A stretch of DNA of 64,000 nt. Origin: Pseudomonadota bacterium. GTDB lineage: Bacteria; Pseudomonadota; Gammaproteobacteria; Burkholderiales; Burkholderiaceae_C. The notes beneath the pieces are model-generated. The model ran no database searches, was not told the origin of the DNA, and saw nothing but the letters and a program-made list of their open reading frames with translations. The translations under genes were made by a program, and so were the position numbers. Location of the stretch: positions 1 to 64,000 of the forward strand of contig JAUNTQ010000002.1 of the NCBI GenBank assembly GCA_030538605.1, read 5' to 3'. Below are positions 8,703-16,714 of this stretch, one piece after another. Each line of letters opens with the position of its first letter. The stretch's first letter is position 1.

Positions 8703-10925
8703 ATGCGCCGCTTGTCCCTCACGCTTGTCCACCCCTCTGCGCGGCATGCCGCGCCGCACCCTTTGGCGCGCGCCTGCGCGCTGGCCTGCCTGCTGACACC
8801 CCTGGCGGGCATGGCGCAGGACGGCGTGGCCGTGCCCGCCGAGGCGGCGGCATCCGCGCCGGCGTCCGCGTCCGCATCCGCGCCCGTGCAGGCCACGCTG
8901 CCCACCGTCAACGTCCACAGCAACTACGAGCGCGAAGACCTGCCCGTGCGCGCACCGGGGCACAAGGCCGCCTCGGGCGCGCGCCTGGGCATTCTGGGCG
9001 CCACCTCGATCATGGACGCGCCCCTGCACGTCAACGCCTACACGCGCGAGCTGGCCGAGGACTGGTCGGCCCTGACGCTGCAAGACGTGCTCGAAAACGA
9101 CCCGGCCGTGGTCTTCACCACCAACAAGAACCACCTGCTGCAGAACTTCAACCTGCGCGGGCTGAACATGGGCGCGCAGGACATCGCCACCAACGGCCTG
9201 TACGGTATCGCGCCGGCCAACTCGGTGCCCATCGAGATGTTCGAGCGCGTGGAGGTGCTGCGCGGCCCCAACGTGCTGCTCTCGGGCATGCCGCCGGGCA
9301 CCAGCGTGGCCGGCACCGTCAACATGGTGACCAAGCGCGCCCTGCCCAACCCCATCGCCGACCTGACGGTGACCTACGGCAGCCACAGCTACGGCCAGGT
9401 GCACGCCGACCTGGGTCGGCGCTTTGGCAGCGAGCAGCGCCTGGGGTTGCGCTTCAATGGCGTCTACGGCACGGGCAAGATGGGCGCGAAGGACGAGAAG
9501 CAGACCCGCAGCGTGGGCGCGCTGGGGCTGGACTACCTGGGCGACCGCGCGCGCTTCTCGCTGGACGTCTACAACAGCATCAACAAGATCGACAACGGCA
9601 GCCCCGGCATGTTCAGCTTTCTGGGCAACGCCGCCACCCGCGGTGTCGGCGTGCTGCTGCCCGCGCCCTCGGGCGACACCAACATGTTTCGCGGCACCCA
9701 CGGCAAGTACGACAACACCGGCGTGCTGGCGCGCGGCGAGTTCGACTTCAACGACAACTGGCAGGGCTACGTGGCCTTTGGCGCGGGCGAAGCCGAAGGG
9801 CGCGGCCTGATGTTCGGCACGCGCGCCATCGTCACCGGGCTGGACGGTGCCACGCGCGGCGCCATCTACCACGTGGACACCCGCTCGAAACGCCAGACCG
9901 CCGAAGCCGGCGTGATCGGCAAGTTCAGCACCGGCACCGTCAAGCACCGCGCGCAGCTGTCGGCCAACATCCTGAAGATGACCGAAGGCACCAACAACAC
10001 GGCCTGCAACTACTGCTACGACACCAACATGTACGACCCGGTCACGCCGGTCTTCCCCAGCGCGCCGGCATGGAACGGCTACGACAAGGCCAGCGTCAAG
10101 GCCAAGAACGACTTCCGCTCGCTCGCCATCGCCGACACCATGAGCTTCGCGGATGACAGGGTGCTGCTGACCGTGGGCGGCCGCTACCAAAGCATCAAGC
10201 AGCCCTGGAGCAATTACGACAAGAGCCGCTTCTCGCCCATGCTTGCCGCCGTGGTGCGGCCCTGGGGCGAGGCCGTCGCGCTGTTCGGCAACTACACCGA
10301 AGGCATGGAGCCTGGCCAGGTGGTCGGTGTGGGCTACGCCAACACCGGCGAGGTGATGGGCCCCCGGGTGAGCAAGCAGACCGAGCTGGGCGTCAAGTTC
10401 CAGACCGGCGAGCTCACCCACACCCTGAGCGCCTTCCAGATCAAGCGCCCGTCCTTCGTCACCAACAGCGCCAACCAGCTGGTGGACGACGGCGAGCAGC
10501 GCCTGCGCGGCCTGGAGTGGAGCGTGTACGGCAAGCTGACGCAAAGCCTCTCGCTGCTGGGCGGCGTCACGCACATCAAGTCCGAGCAGCGCGACACCGG
10601 CCGGCAGACCTACGGCACGCCCGGCCTGCGCGCGCGCATCGGCCTGGACTGGGCCACCCCGGTGCAGGGCCTCACCGTGGGCGGCCGCGTGCAGTACACC
10701 GGCAAGCAATGGGCCGACTCGGGCAACCGCCTGCGCGTGCCCGCCTGGAAGCGCCTGGACCTGATGAGCAGCTACACCACCAAGATCGCCAGCCTGCCCG
10801 TGCGCCTGAACGCCAGCGTCGAGAACGTGACCAACAGAAAGGACTGGATCGGCACCTTCGGCGACGGCTTTCTGATGCCGGCCGCGCCCCGCACCTTCCG
10901 GCTGTCGGCCACGGTGTCGTTCTAG
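8703..10925 (+). CDS. TonB-dependent siderophore receptor
   Basis: 740-residue outer-membrane receptor for a ferric siderophore. An N-terminal signal ends near LAGMAQ, followed by a low-complexity Ala/Ser stretch and a possible TonB-box region (LPTVNVHS). The plug domain includes LQDVLENDPAVVF, FNLRGLNM and VEVLRGPNVLLSGMPPG. The rest is the beta-barrel, ending in the expected C-terminal Phe (ATVSF). A CNYC pair lies in a predicted extracellular loop near residue 437. No good Shine-Dalgarno sequence is seen; the upstream bases are pyrimidine-rich. It matches the ABC operon across the regulator gene. Confidence 0.93.
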   Translation: MRRLSLTLVHPSARHAAPHPLARACALACLLTPLAGMAQDGVAVPAEAAASAPASASASAPVQATLPTVNVHSNYEREDLPVRAPGHKAASGARLGILGATSIMDAPLHVNAYTRELAEDWSALTLQDVLENDPAVVFTTNKNHLLQNFNLRGLNMGAQDIATNGLYGIAPANSVPIEMFERVEVLRGPNVLLSGMPPGTSVAGTVNMVTKRALPNPIADLTVTYGSHSYGQVHADLGRRFGSEQRLGLRFNGVYGTGKMGAKDEKQTRSVGALGLDYLGDRARFSLDVYNSINKIDNGSPGMFSFLGNAATRGVGVLLPAPSGDTNMFRGTHGKYDNTGVLARGEFDFNDNWQGYVAFGAGEAEGRGLMFGTRAIVTGLDGATRGAIYHVDTRSKRQTAEAGVIGKFSTGTVKHRAQLSANILKMTEGTNNTACNYCYDTNMYDPVTPVFPSAPAWNGYDKASVKAKNDFRSLAIADTMSFADDRVLLTVGGRYQSIKQPWSNYDKSRFSPMLAAVVRPWGEAVALFGNYTEGMEPGQVVGVGYANTGEVMGPRVSKQTELGVKFQTGELTHTLSAFQIKRPSFVTNSANQLVDDGEQRLRGLEWSVYGKLTQSLSLLGGVTHIKSEQRDTGRQTYGTPGLRARIGLDWATPVQGLTVGGRVQYTGKQWADSGNRLRVPAWKRLDLMSSYTTKIASLPVRLNASVENVTNRKDWIGTFGDGFLMPAAPRTFRLSATVSF

Positions 10926-11130
10926 GCGAGGCGCGGCACTGAGGGGTGCCTGCGCCTTGGGTGGGGGCAGCGGGTTTGCATATACTCCTCATACACATGC
11001 CTTCTAGCGCACGACTGGCGGGTGCTAAAGGTATATACCCCCACTATAAAGACTTGCGCGCGTGCCCGCGCCAGCACGCTGCCGCCGGTTTTCGTGGTGC
11101 CCGTCCTCTCCCACGACCAAGGGGCTGCCC

Positions 11131-11157
11131 GCCCCTTCCCCCGCTGGGGGAGGGGGC
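11131..11157. repeat. C/G-rich palindrome in the gap after the receptor gene
   Basis: CCCCTTCCCCC-GCT-GGGGGAGGGGG hairpin, followed by CAAAAGGCGTCTGATG. A similar unit followed by CAAGAAGCGTCTAATTG is at 44960-45020. The rest of the 10926-11233 gap shows no gene; it contains AT-rich patches (TATACT, TATATA) that I cannot assign to a promoter. Confidence 0.6.
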
Positions 11158-11233
11158 AAAAGGCGTCTGATGATTCGTGCGTTTGGCTACAGAGCAACCC
11201 TGCGGGTGTTTCGTGCACCCCACCGCGCCCCGG

Positions 11234-11558
11234 TCAGCGCGTGGTCACCCGCACCAGCGCCGTCACCGGTTTGCCGCGCACCAGCACCGGCTGGTGCCGG
11301 TCGTCGGCCAGCAGCACGCCGATGACGTGCTCGCCCTTGGGCGTCTGGCAGGTGCCAAAGTCGGCCTTGATCAGGTCGCCGCCAAAGTCACTGTTCATGC
11401 TGTTGTAGGGCTTGCCGGGCTGGTTGCATTTGTCGCCGTTGGGGTCGATCTTCATGTGGATGTGGCCGCAGCGCGTGTCGCTGCCGCACTGCCCCGCCGG
11501 CTTGAGCGTGAAGTTGCTGCGCACCACGACGTCGACCGTCTGCCCCTCGGCCGGGCCC
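11234..11558 (-). pseudogene. 5'-truncated hypothetical secreted-type protein
   Basis: About 108 residues that read as real protein, from GPAEGQTVDVVVRSNFTLKP to LVRGKPVTALVRVTTR. There is a possible disulfide pair (QCGSDTRCGHIHMKID) and further Cys near CNQPGK and FGTCQTPKG. Upstream of about 11558 the frame continues only as the antisense of a TetR gene, so the start codon and N-terminus are missing. The HIHMKID and GEHVIGVLLADDRHQPV pieces recall DUF4399-like periplasmic proteins, but I do not assign a family. Confidence 0.6.
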
Positions 11559-11560
11559 AG

Positions 11561-12136
11561 CGGCAGGCTTTGATCGACGCCGCGCTGGAGCTGGTGGAAG
11601 AAGGCGGGGCCGAGGCCCTGAGCGTGCGCGCCGCTGCCCAGCGCGCGGGGGTGTCGCCGGGCGCGCCGTTTCGGCACTTTGCTTCGCGCACGGCGCTGCT
11701 GACGGCGCTGGCCGAAGAAGTGACGCAGCGGCTGCGCCAGCGCATCGAGGCCGCCGTGCAGGCGTCGGCGGGCGATCCGCCGCTGGCGCGCTTTGCCCAG
11801 CTGGGGCAGGCGTATCTGCACTGGGCCGTTGAGCACCCGGCGCAATTTCGCATGGTGAGCGACCGGCAGCTGATCGACTTTGCCGGCTCTGATCGGCTGC
11901 AGGCGGACAACGACGCCATCCGCGAACACATGGGCGCGCTGCTGGCCGAGGCGGCGGGCCCGCACGCCGATGTGCGCCTGGTCAAGCTGACGGCCCGGGC
12001 GCTGGCCTATGGCCTGGCGCGCATGGCGTGCGACGGCCACCTGGATGAGTGGGCCGAGGGCGGCCAGCAAGGCGATGCGGCGATGCAGCGCGCGCTGATG
12101 CTCTTCATCGGGCTGCTTGAACCCCAAGGCAGGTGA
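11561..12136 (+). pseudogene. TetR-family regulator, 5'-truncated
   Basis: About 190 residues of a TetR repressor, from RQALIDAALELVEEGGAEAL through the helix-turn-helix LSVRAAAQRAGVSPGAPFRHF to a TetR C-terminal ligand domain ending LLEPQGR. The usual first ~15 residues are absent: before 11561 the frame runs through the antisense of another gene fragment, with no nearby in-frame start. It could only be expressed as a long fusion from ATG 11177. The 3' end looks intact. Confidence 0.75.
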
Positions 12137-12184
12137 GGACACCTGCGCCACAATGCAGGCCGACACTGCACGAAAGCCAAGCAC

Positions 12185-12778
12185 ATGGGACACGCCGCAC
12201 TCAAACCCTGGACCGAGCACGACTACCTGCGCCACGAAGCCGCCGCCCGCCAGCGGCACGAATTGGTGCACGGTAGCCTGTACGCGATGGCGGGTGCCAG
12301 CGAGCGGCACAACACCATTGCCTTGAACATTGCTGCCCGTCTGCACGCCGCGCGGCGCGGCGGCCCGTGCCGCCCCTTCATCGGCGACATGAAGCTGCGG
12401 CTGGACAGCGGCAGCCTGTACTACTACCCCGACGTGATGCTGGTGTGCAGCCCGCAGGACGACGCCCCGCTGGTCAAGACCGCGCCCTGCCTGGTGGCCG
12501 AGGTCACCTCGCCCTCTACCGAAGTGACCGACCGGCGCGAGAAGCTGGCGGCTTATCTCAAGCTGGCTTCGCTGCGCGAATACCTCATCGTCTCGCACAC
12601 CGCACCACGCATTGACGTGTACCAGCGCCCCGGCCCCATCGGCGAGCCGTGGCAGCACGCCGTGCTGGGTGCGGGCGAGAGCGTGGCACTGCTGTGCCTG
12701 CCGCTGACGCTGGCGGTGGACGAGGTGTATGCGGATGTGGACTTTGGTGCCCCTCAAGCGGGCGAAGCCACGCGCTGA
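12185..12778 (+). CDS. Uma2 family (DUF820) putative endonuclease, copy 2
   Basis: 197-residue near-duplicate of the gene at 2440, starting MGHAALKPWTEHDYLRHEAA. The same candidate catalytic Asp, Glu and Lys are present. Differences cluster in the first ~60 codons and in the last few codons (APQAGEATR versus SQVGEAAN); the ~305-base centre is identical. It is in the same orientation as copy 1, 9.7 kb away, with the siderophore locus between them. Confidence 0.85.
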   Translation: MGHAALKPWTEHDYLRHEAAARQRHELVHGSLYAMAGASERHNTIALNIAARLHAARRGGPCRPFIGDMKLRLDSGSLYYYPDVMLVCSPQDDAPLVKTAPCLVAEVTSPSTEVTDRREKLAAYLKLASLREYLIVSHTAPRIDVYQRPGPIGEPWQHAVLGAGESVALLCLPLTLAVDEVYADVDFGAPQAGEATR

Positions 12779-12818
12779 GCGCGCCGAATTTGGCCGCATA
12801 ATCGGCCCATTCACCACA

Positions 12819-12855
12819 CCGCCGGGGGGCAACGCTCGGCGGTTTCGCTTTTTTT
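12819..12855 (+). terminator. hairpin and T-run in the greA leader
   Basis: CCGCCG pairs with CGGCGG (12819-12824 and 12837-12842), followed by TTTCGC and seven Ts. It can end Uma2 transcription. It also lies after a CATAAT (12797-12802) that could be a greA -10 box, so it may act as an attenuator that yields a short leader RNA. Confidence 0.65.
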
Positions 12856-12876
12856 GAGATTGACGAGAGGCAGCAC

Positions 12877-13353
12877 ATGGCCACCATCCCCATCACCAAG
12901 CGCGGCGCAGAAAAGCTCAAGCAAGAGCTGCATCGCCTGAAGACCAAGGATCGCCCCGAGGTCATCAACGCCATTGCCGAGGCGCGCGCGCAGGGCGACC
13001 TGAGCGAGAACGCCGAGTACGACGCGGCCAAGGATCGCCAGGGCTTCATCGAAGGCCGCATCAAGGAGGTCGAAGGCAAGCTGGCCGCCGCGCAGGTCAT
13101 CGACCCCAGCGCGCTTCAGGCCGATGGCAAGGTGGTGTTTGGCGCCACGGTGGAGCTGGAAGAAGAAGACTCGGGCGAGCAGGTGACTTACCAGATCGTG
13201 GGCGAGGACGAGGCCGACTTGAAGCTGGGCCTCATCAACATCTCAAGCCCCATCGCGCGCGCGCTGATCGGCAAGGAAGAGGGCGACACGGCTGAAGTGC
13301 AGGCGCCCGGCGGCGCGCGGCACTACGAAATCATGGCCGTGCGCTACGTCTGA
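12877..13353 (+). CDS. greA: transcription elongation factor GreA
   Basis: 158 residues, normal GreA length. It rescues backtracked RNA polymerase by stimulating transcript cleavage. The N-terminal coiled coil carries the acidic tip [22 protein letters not shown]; the C-terminal domain ends [10 protein letters not shown]. An ATG preceded by GAGAGG fixes the start. In relatives greA is, to my knowledge, adjacent to carB; here 11 kb separates them. Confidence 0.97.
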   Translation: MATIPITKRGAEKLKQELHRLKTKDRPEVINAIAEARAQGDLSENAEYDAAKDRQGFIEGRIKEVEGKLAAAQVIDPSALQADGKVVFGATVELEEEDSGEQVTYQIVGEDEADLKLGLINISSPIARALIGKEEGDTAEVQAPGGARHYEIMAVRYV

Positions 13354-13383
13354 GCGACCTGCCGCCAAGCCATTCAGTCCTTC

Positions 13384-13782
13384 ATGCGTGACCGCCTGGC
13401 CCTTTTCGCCGCCGCCTTGTGGTGGGGCAGCCTGACGGCGATCGGCTTCATGGCCGTGCCGCTGCTGTTCAGGCATCTGCCCACGCCCGCGATGGCCGGG
13501 CAGATGGCGGCCAGGCTGTTCACGGCGCAGGCCTGGGTGTCGGTGGCGTGCGGGGTGCTGCTTCTGCTTTGCTTGAGAGATTCAGCCAAATCGCAGGTGG
13601 ATAAAGCGCAGACAGCTATCATGTTTGTTTTGGCTGGCCTGCTGCTGGCGCTGCTGGTGGAGTTTGGCGTGGCGCCCCGCATCGTGGCGCGTGAGAATCT
13701 GGCGCTGTGGCACAGCGTGGGCACGGCGATGTATGCGCTGCAGTGGCTGTGCGCGGCGCTGGTGTTGTGGAGGATCAGATAG
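13384..13782 (+). CDS. DUF4149 (TMEM205-like) membrane protein
   Basis: 132-residue inner-membrane protein with about four hydrophobic segments and family residues in LWWGSLTAIGFMAVPLLFRHL and ARENLALWHSVGTAMYALQW. Function is unknown. It starts 30 bases after greA. Residues ~63-81 (CLRDSAKSQVDKAQTAIMF) are unusually polar for this loop and coincide with an inserted repeat. Confidence 0.88.
   Translation: MRDRLALFAAALWWGSLTAIGFMAVPLLFRHLPTPAMAGQMAARLFTAQAWVSVACGVLLLLCLRDSAKSQVDKAQTAIMFVLAGLLLALLVEFGVAPRIVARENLALWHSVGTAMYALQWLCAALVLWRIR
13571..13625 (-). repeat. repeat element inside the DUF4149 gene
   Basis: Read on the minus strand this begins ATGATAGCTGTCTGCGC and ends near TTTGGCTGAATC. 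The same head and the TTGGC-type tail occur in the element inside rimO. It stays in frame and encodes a polar loop. Confidence 0.6.
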
Positions 13783-13808
13783 GGCCGCGCGGCCCTTCTA
13801 TTTTTTTG
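13781..13808 (+). terminator. rho-independent terminator after greA-DUF4149
   Basis: AGGGCCGC-GCGGCCCT self-complementary stem directly after the DUF4149 stop codon, followed by TCTATTTTTTTG. Confidence 0.8.
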
Positions 13809-13825
13809 TCAGCAAGGTGTTTCCC

Positions 13826-14728
13826 ATGTCCCCATCCTTTTCGCAGATCGTCGAGGTGCCGCTCACCGACTGGGCGCAGGCGCGCAGCCACCCGGAGTGG
13901 ACGACAGCGGTGGAGGCGGGCAAGGTGCTCTACTTTCCGCAGCTGGGCTTTGCGCTCGATGCGGCTGAGCAGCCCCTGCTGCGCGAGGACATGCTGGCCG
14001 CAGGCAAGCGCAACGTGAGCCTGGGTGCCGATGGCCAGCTGAAAGGCGCGGCAGGCAGCGCGGCCGAGCAGCAGGCGCTGGCGGCGATGGTGGGCCGCTT
14101 TCGGCAACAGGCGCTGCAACTGGTGGACGCGCTGCTGCCCGAATACCACGGCCTGCTGCGCGTGGCCCCCACCAGCTTTCGGCCCCGGCAGGTGCAGACG
14201 CGGGCGCAGTCGGTGCGCGCCGACGACCAGCGCATGCACGTCGATGCCTTTCCCAGCCGACCCAACTATGGCGAGCGCATCCTGCGCGTGTTCACCAACC
14301 TGAACCCGCACGGCGTGCCGCGCGTGTGGCGTGTGGGCGAAGATTTCGAGACCATCGCGCGGCGCTTTCTGCCCCAGGCCAGGCCCTATCGCCTGTGGCA
14401 GGCCAGGGTGCTGCATGCGGTGCACGCCACCAAGTCGCTGCGCAGCGAATACGACCACCTGATGCTGCAGCTGCACGACCTGATGAAGTTCGACGAGGCG
14501 TATCAGAAAACCGGCACGCAGGTGCGCATGCCGTTTGCGCCCGGCAGCGTGTGGGTGTGCTTTTCGGACCAGGCCACGCACGCGGTGATGAGCGGGCAGT
14601 TCATGATGGAGCAGACGCTCTACCTGCCCCCCGGCAAAGAGGTGAACCCCGCCGCCAGCCCGCTGGCCATCCTGACCCGCCTGATGGGGCGGCCACTGGT
14701 GGGTGTGGGAGCGGGGCAGGGGGCTTGA
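13826..14728 (+). CDS. Kdo hydroxylase family protein (Fe(II)/2-oxoglutarate oxygenase)
   Basis: 300-residue protein of the KdoO type, which hydroxylates a Kdo sugar in the lipopolysaccharide inner core. The iron-binding HxD is in MHVDAFPSRPNYGERI near residue 138 and the distal His is probably in DQATHAVMSGQF near residue 250. FTNLNPHGVPRVWRVGEDF is a family block. ATG 13826 follows the terminator closely. No signal peptide or membrane segment is seen, fitting a cytosolic enzyme acting on a lipid A precursor. Confidence 0.85.
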   Translation: MSPSFSQIVEVPLTDWAQARSHPEWTTAVEAGKVLYFPQLGFALDAAEQPLLREDMLAAGKRNVSLGADGQLKGAAGSAAEQQALAAMVGRFRQQALQLVDALLPEYHGLLRVAPTSFRPRQVQTRAQSVRADDQRMHVDAFPSRPNYGERILRVFTNLNPHGVPRVWRVGEDFETIARRFLPQARPYRLWQARVLHAVHATKSLRSEYDHLMLQLHDLMKFDEAYQKTGTQVRMPFAPGSVWVCFSDQATHAVMSGQFMMEQTLYLPPGKEVNPAASPLAILTRLMGRPLVGVGAGQGA

Positions 14729-14748
14729 GATGGGTGGAGTGAAATAAA

Positions 14749-14832
14749 TGGTAGCTGCTTGCGTAAGTTTTTAAGTATTTTTAATATGAAAACATGCTAA
14801 AAATGTTTTATTACGTGCGCAAGAAGCTATTG
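14749..14832. repeat. AGCTGCTTGCG hairpin, copy A
   Basis: GTAGCTGCTTGCGTAAG pairs with the right arm ACGTGCGCAAGAAGCTAT across an AT-rich middle. It lies between the convergent Kdo hydroxylase and Roadblock genes. Confidence 0.85.
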
Positions 14833-14850
14833 TTTTGTTGATTCTCAGGC

Positions 14851-14884
14851 ATGAAAAAACCGCGCCACGGCGCGGTTTTTTCAT
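14851..14884. terminator. bidirectional terminator
   Basis: ATGAAAAAACCGCGCC-A-CGGCGCGGTTTTTTCAT-type palindrome: a GC stem flanked by A-run and T-run, usable on both strands. It serves the Roadblock operon on the minus strand and the Kdo hydroxylase on the plus strand. Confidence 0.85.
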
Positions 14885-14910
14885 GGGGCTGGCGCTTGTG
14901 ATCGTGCAGA

Positions 14911-15270
14911 TCAGAAGCTCATTTCCTTGTCCACGTCCTGGGTCTTGCGACGGGCCATGGCCAGGTTGGCGCGCTGCTTGTCGAGCACGAAGTAGAGGAA
15001 CACGCCGTCCTTGCGGGCCGAGGGGCGCAGGATGTGGTACTGCTTGCCCAGGGTGATGAGGATGTCCTCGATCACGTCCTTGAGGCCCAGCGAGCGCATG
15101 GTCTTCATCTTGGCGCGCACCACTTCGGTGTTGCCGGCGGCGGCCACTTCCAGGTCCACGCCGGAGCCGACGGAGCCCAGCATCATGCCGGAGGCGGAGT
15201 CGACCACGGCAGCGCACAGTGCGCCGTCCAGGGTCATGAGTTCGTCGAGGGTTTGCTTGATGGTGGCCAT
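14911..15270 (-). CDS. Roadblock/LC7 domain protein (third of the operon)
   Basis: 119 residues, the length of one Roadblock/LC7 domain: GALCAAVVDSASGMMLGSVG is the first strand pair, followed by a long helix, LGKQYHILRPSARKDGVFLY and a C-terminal helix. In other bacteria such proteins dimerise and act as regulators of small Ras-like GTPases. It has its own strong ribosome site, AAGGAGG, and lies 127 bases after the preceding gene, so it may be made in excess of the others. Confidence 0.82.
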   Translation of the reverse strand: MATIKQTLDELMTLDGALCAAVVDSASGMMLGSVGSGVDLEVAAAGNTEVVRAKMKTMRSLGLKDVIEDILITLGKQYHILRPSARKDGVFLYFVLDKQRANLAMARRKTQDVDKEMSF

Positions 15271-15397
15271 GAGGATCCTCCTTGGGGGTTGTGAATGGCG
15301 AAGGGGCGTGAATGAGGGTTGGGCCGACAGGGCATGTCACGCAAGGCATGCGCACGCCGGTGGGGAAAAAGGTGGGGTGGGGCGCCGGTCGGGTGCG

Positions 15398-15763
15398 TTA
15401 CAGCTCATCGACGAGCCGGGCCAGCTCGCGCGTTTTTTCCTGCCACAGCGTCCAGTTCACGTCGGACTTCTGGCGCGTGAGCGTGACCAGCAGCATGCCG
15501 GTGCCGCAGGGCAGCAGGGTGATGCGGCCTTGCGCATGCATCATCACGGAGGCGCGCAGATCACCCAGATCCTTGAACTGGTCGGCCAGGCGGTTGTACA
15601 GGCGCCAGTAGTCGCTGGCGGCTTCGGCAAAGGTCTGCACGCCTTCGATGTGGCCGGCGTGGTGCCAGACCATGCCGGCCTCGATTTCGACCAGGGCGCA
15701 GCCTTCCAGGCCGGGCAGCGCGGCCATGGCTTCGAGCGCGTTGCGCAGTCGGGCCTGGCTCAT
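15398..15763 (-). CDS. Roadblock/LC7-like protein (second of the operon)
   Basis: 121 residues. GLEGCALVEIEAGMVWHHAG and the final DVNWTLWQEKTRELARLVDEL give the strand-helix order of a Roadblock domain, but the sequence is more divergent than its two neighbours, so the family call is weaker. Its ATG overlaps the TGA of the previous gene, fixing the start at MSQARLRNAL. Confidence 0.6.
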   Translation of the reverse strand: MSQARLRNALEAMAALPGLEGCALVEIEAGMVWHHAGHIEGVQTFAEAASDYWRLYNRLADQFKDLGDLRASVMMHAQGRITLLPCGTGMLLVTLTRQKSDVNWTLWQEKTRELARLVDEL

Positions 15764-16152
15764 GCGTCGGCCAGCGTGCGGGCGAACTGGGCGGTGCGGT
15801 AGTTGACCTGGCCCAGGATGGCGCTGCCATCGGCGATGACGTTGATGACCAGGTCGGCGTCGGCGCGGTGCACGCTGTACACCACGGCAAAGCCGGATTC
15901 GGTGTCGATGGTCACGCTCTTGTTGCGGCCCAGGCTCGCTTCCTGCGACACGACCGAGCTGATGGCCGAGATCGAGCTGGCCATGGCCGCCACGCGGGCG
16001 GGGTCGCCGCTGCGCATGGCCGAGGCCACGTCGAAGCCGTCGACCGAGGCGACGACCACGGCGGTGATGCCGTTGACTTCGTCGAGGAAGGTTTGCGCCT
16101 CGCGCTGGGCGATGACTTTGGCGCTGGGCGCCAGGTTGAGTTTCACGGACAT
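15760..16152 (-). CDS. Roadblock/LC7 domain protein (first of the operon)
   Basis: 130 residues with a clear Roadblock/LC7 pattern: GITAVVVASVDGFDVASAMR, a helix with SSISAISSVVSQEASLG, then SVTIDTESGFAVVYSVHRAD and a final helix. It follows the GTPase gene by 5 bases. ATG 16152 is preferred because GGAGAG is well spaced; a GTG at 16161 overlaps that site. It is the best candidate for direct GTPase partner, by analogy with MglB and MglA. Confidence 0.82.
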   Translation of the reverse strand: MSVKLNLAPSAKVIAQREAQTFLDEVNGITAVVVASVDGFDVASAMRSGDPARVAAMASSISAISSVVSQEASLGRNKSVTIDTESGFAVVYSVHRADADLVINVIADGSAILGQVNYRTAQFARTLADA

Positions 16153-16157
16153 GGGGT

Positions 16158-16694
16158 TCACTCTCCAAACATGCCGGCTTCCAACTGGGCCAGCAGGGTA
16201 TCGATCAAAAGGATGACGTCGTCTTTCTTGCGCACGTCCACGTCGAGCACGGGCAGCACGCGCTTGTGCCGGGCCAGCTCTTCGATGTAGTCGTCGAGCG
16301 AGGGCGAGGGGTGCTCGGCCAGGCGGCCGATGCCGATGGCGCAGGGCATGATGTCCAGGTCGTCGGCAAAGCCTTCGAGGTACACGCGCAAATCGGCCAG
16401 CGGGTCGGGGCGCGAATTGTCAGTGAGGATGATCATGCCCAGCGCGTTCTTCGACAGGATTTTCCAGAGGAAGTCAAAGCGCGACTGGCCGGGCGTGCCG
16501 AACATGCGGATGCGGTCGCCGTTGTCGAGCGTGAACTGCCCGAAGTCCAGGCCCACCGTGGTGCGTTCCTTGGTGTGCGACAGGTCGTTGTTGTCCACGT
16601 CGGTAACGATGGGGGGCGTTTCGCTCACGGCACCGATGGCCGTGGTTTTGCCGGCGCCCATGGTGCCGGTAAAGAGAATCTTGTATTCGTTCAT
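16158..16694 (-). CDS. Ras-like small GTPase partnered with Roadblock proteins
   Basis: 178-residue single-domain GTPase of the COG2229/SRPRB-like prokaryotic group. The P-loop is GTMGAGKTT (residues 10-18), switch I is around HTKERTTVGLDFG, and switch II is MFGTPGQSRFDF, where the usual Asp of DxxG is replaced, as in this group. No NKxD is visible; LDVDVRKKDD near the C-terminus may serve part of that role. No lipid anchor or membrane segment is seen. Adjacent Roadblock genes suggest a GTPase-regulator switch; the output is unknown. Confidence 0.85.
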   Translation of the reverse strand: MNEYKILFTGTMGAGKTTAIGAVSETPPIVTDVDNNDLSHTKERTTVGLDFGQFTLDNGDRIRMFGTPGQSRFDFLWKILSKNALGMIILTDNSRPDPLADLRVYLEGFADDLDIMPCAIGIGRLAEHPSPSLDDYIEELARHKRVLPVLDVDVRKKDDVILLIDTLLAQLEAGMFGE

Positions 16695-16714
16695 GGCGTG
16701 TGGGGGCCTTCGGT

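Noticed and set aside
8688..10709. 673-residue open frame opposite the TonB receptor
   Set aside because: Composition is that of an antisense shadow, with no recognisable domain; the receptor reading is unambiguous.
10975..11050. Promoter in the TATACT/TATATA-rich patch after the receptor gene
   Set aside because: No downstream gene on either strand to which it could belong.
11234..12832. 532-residue minus-strand frame spanning the TetR and Uma2 copy 2 regions
   Set aside because: Only its last ~108 residues look like protein; the rest is antisense of TetR and Uma2.
16153..16161. GTG start for the first Roadblock gene
   Set aside because: It overlaps its own ribosome site (GGAGAG); ATG 16152 is better spaced.
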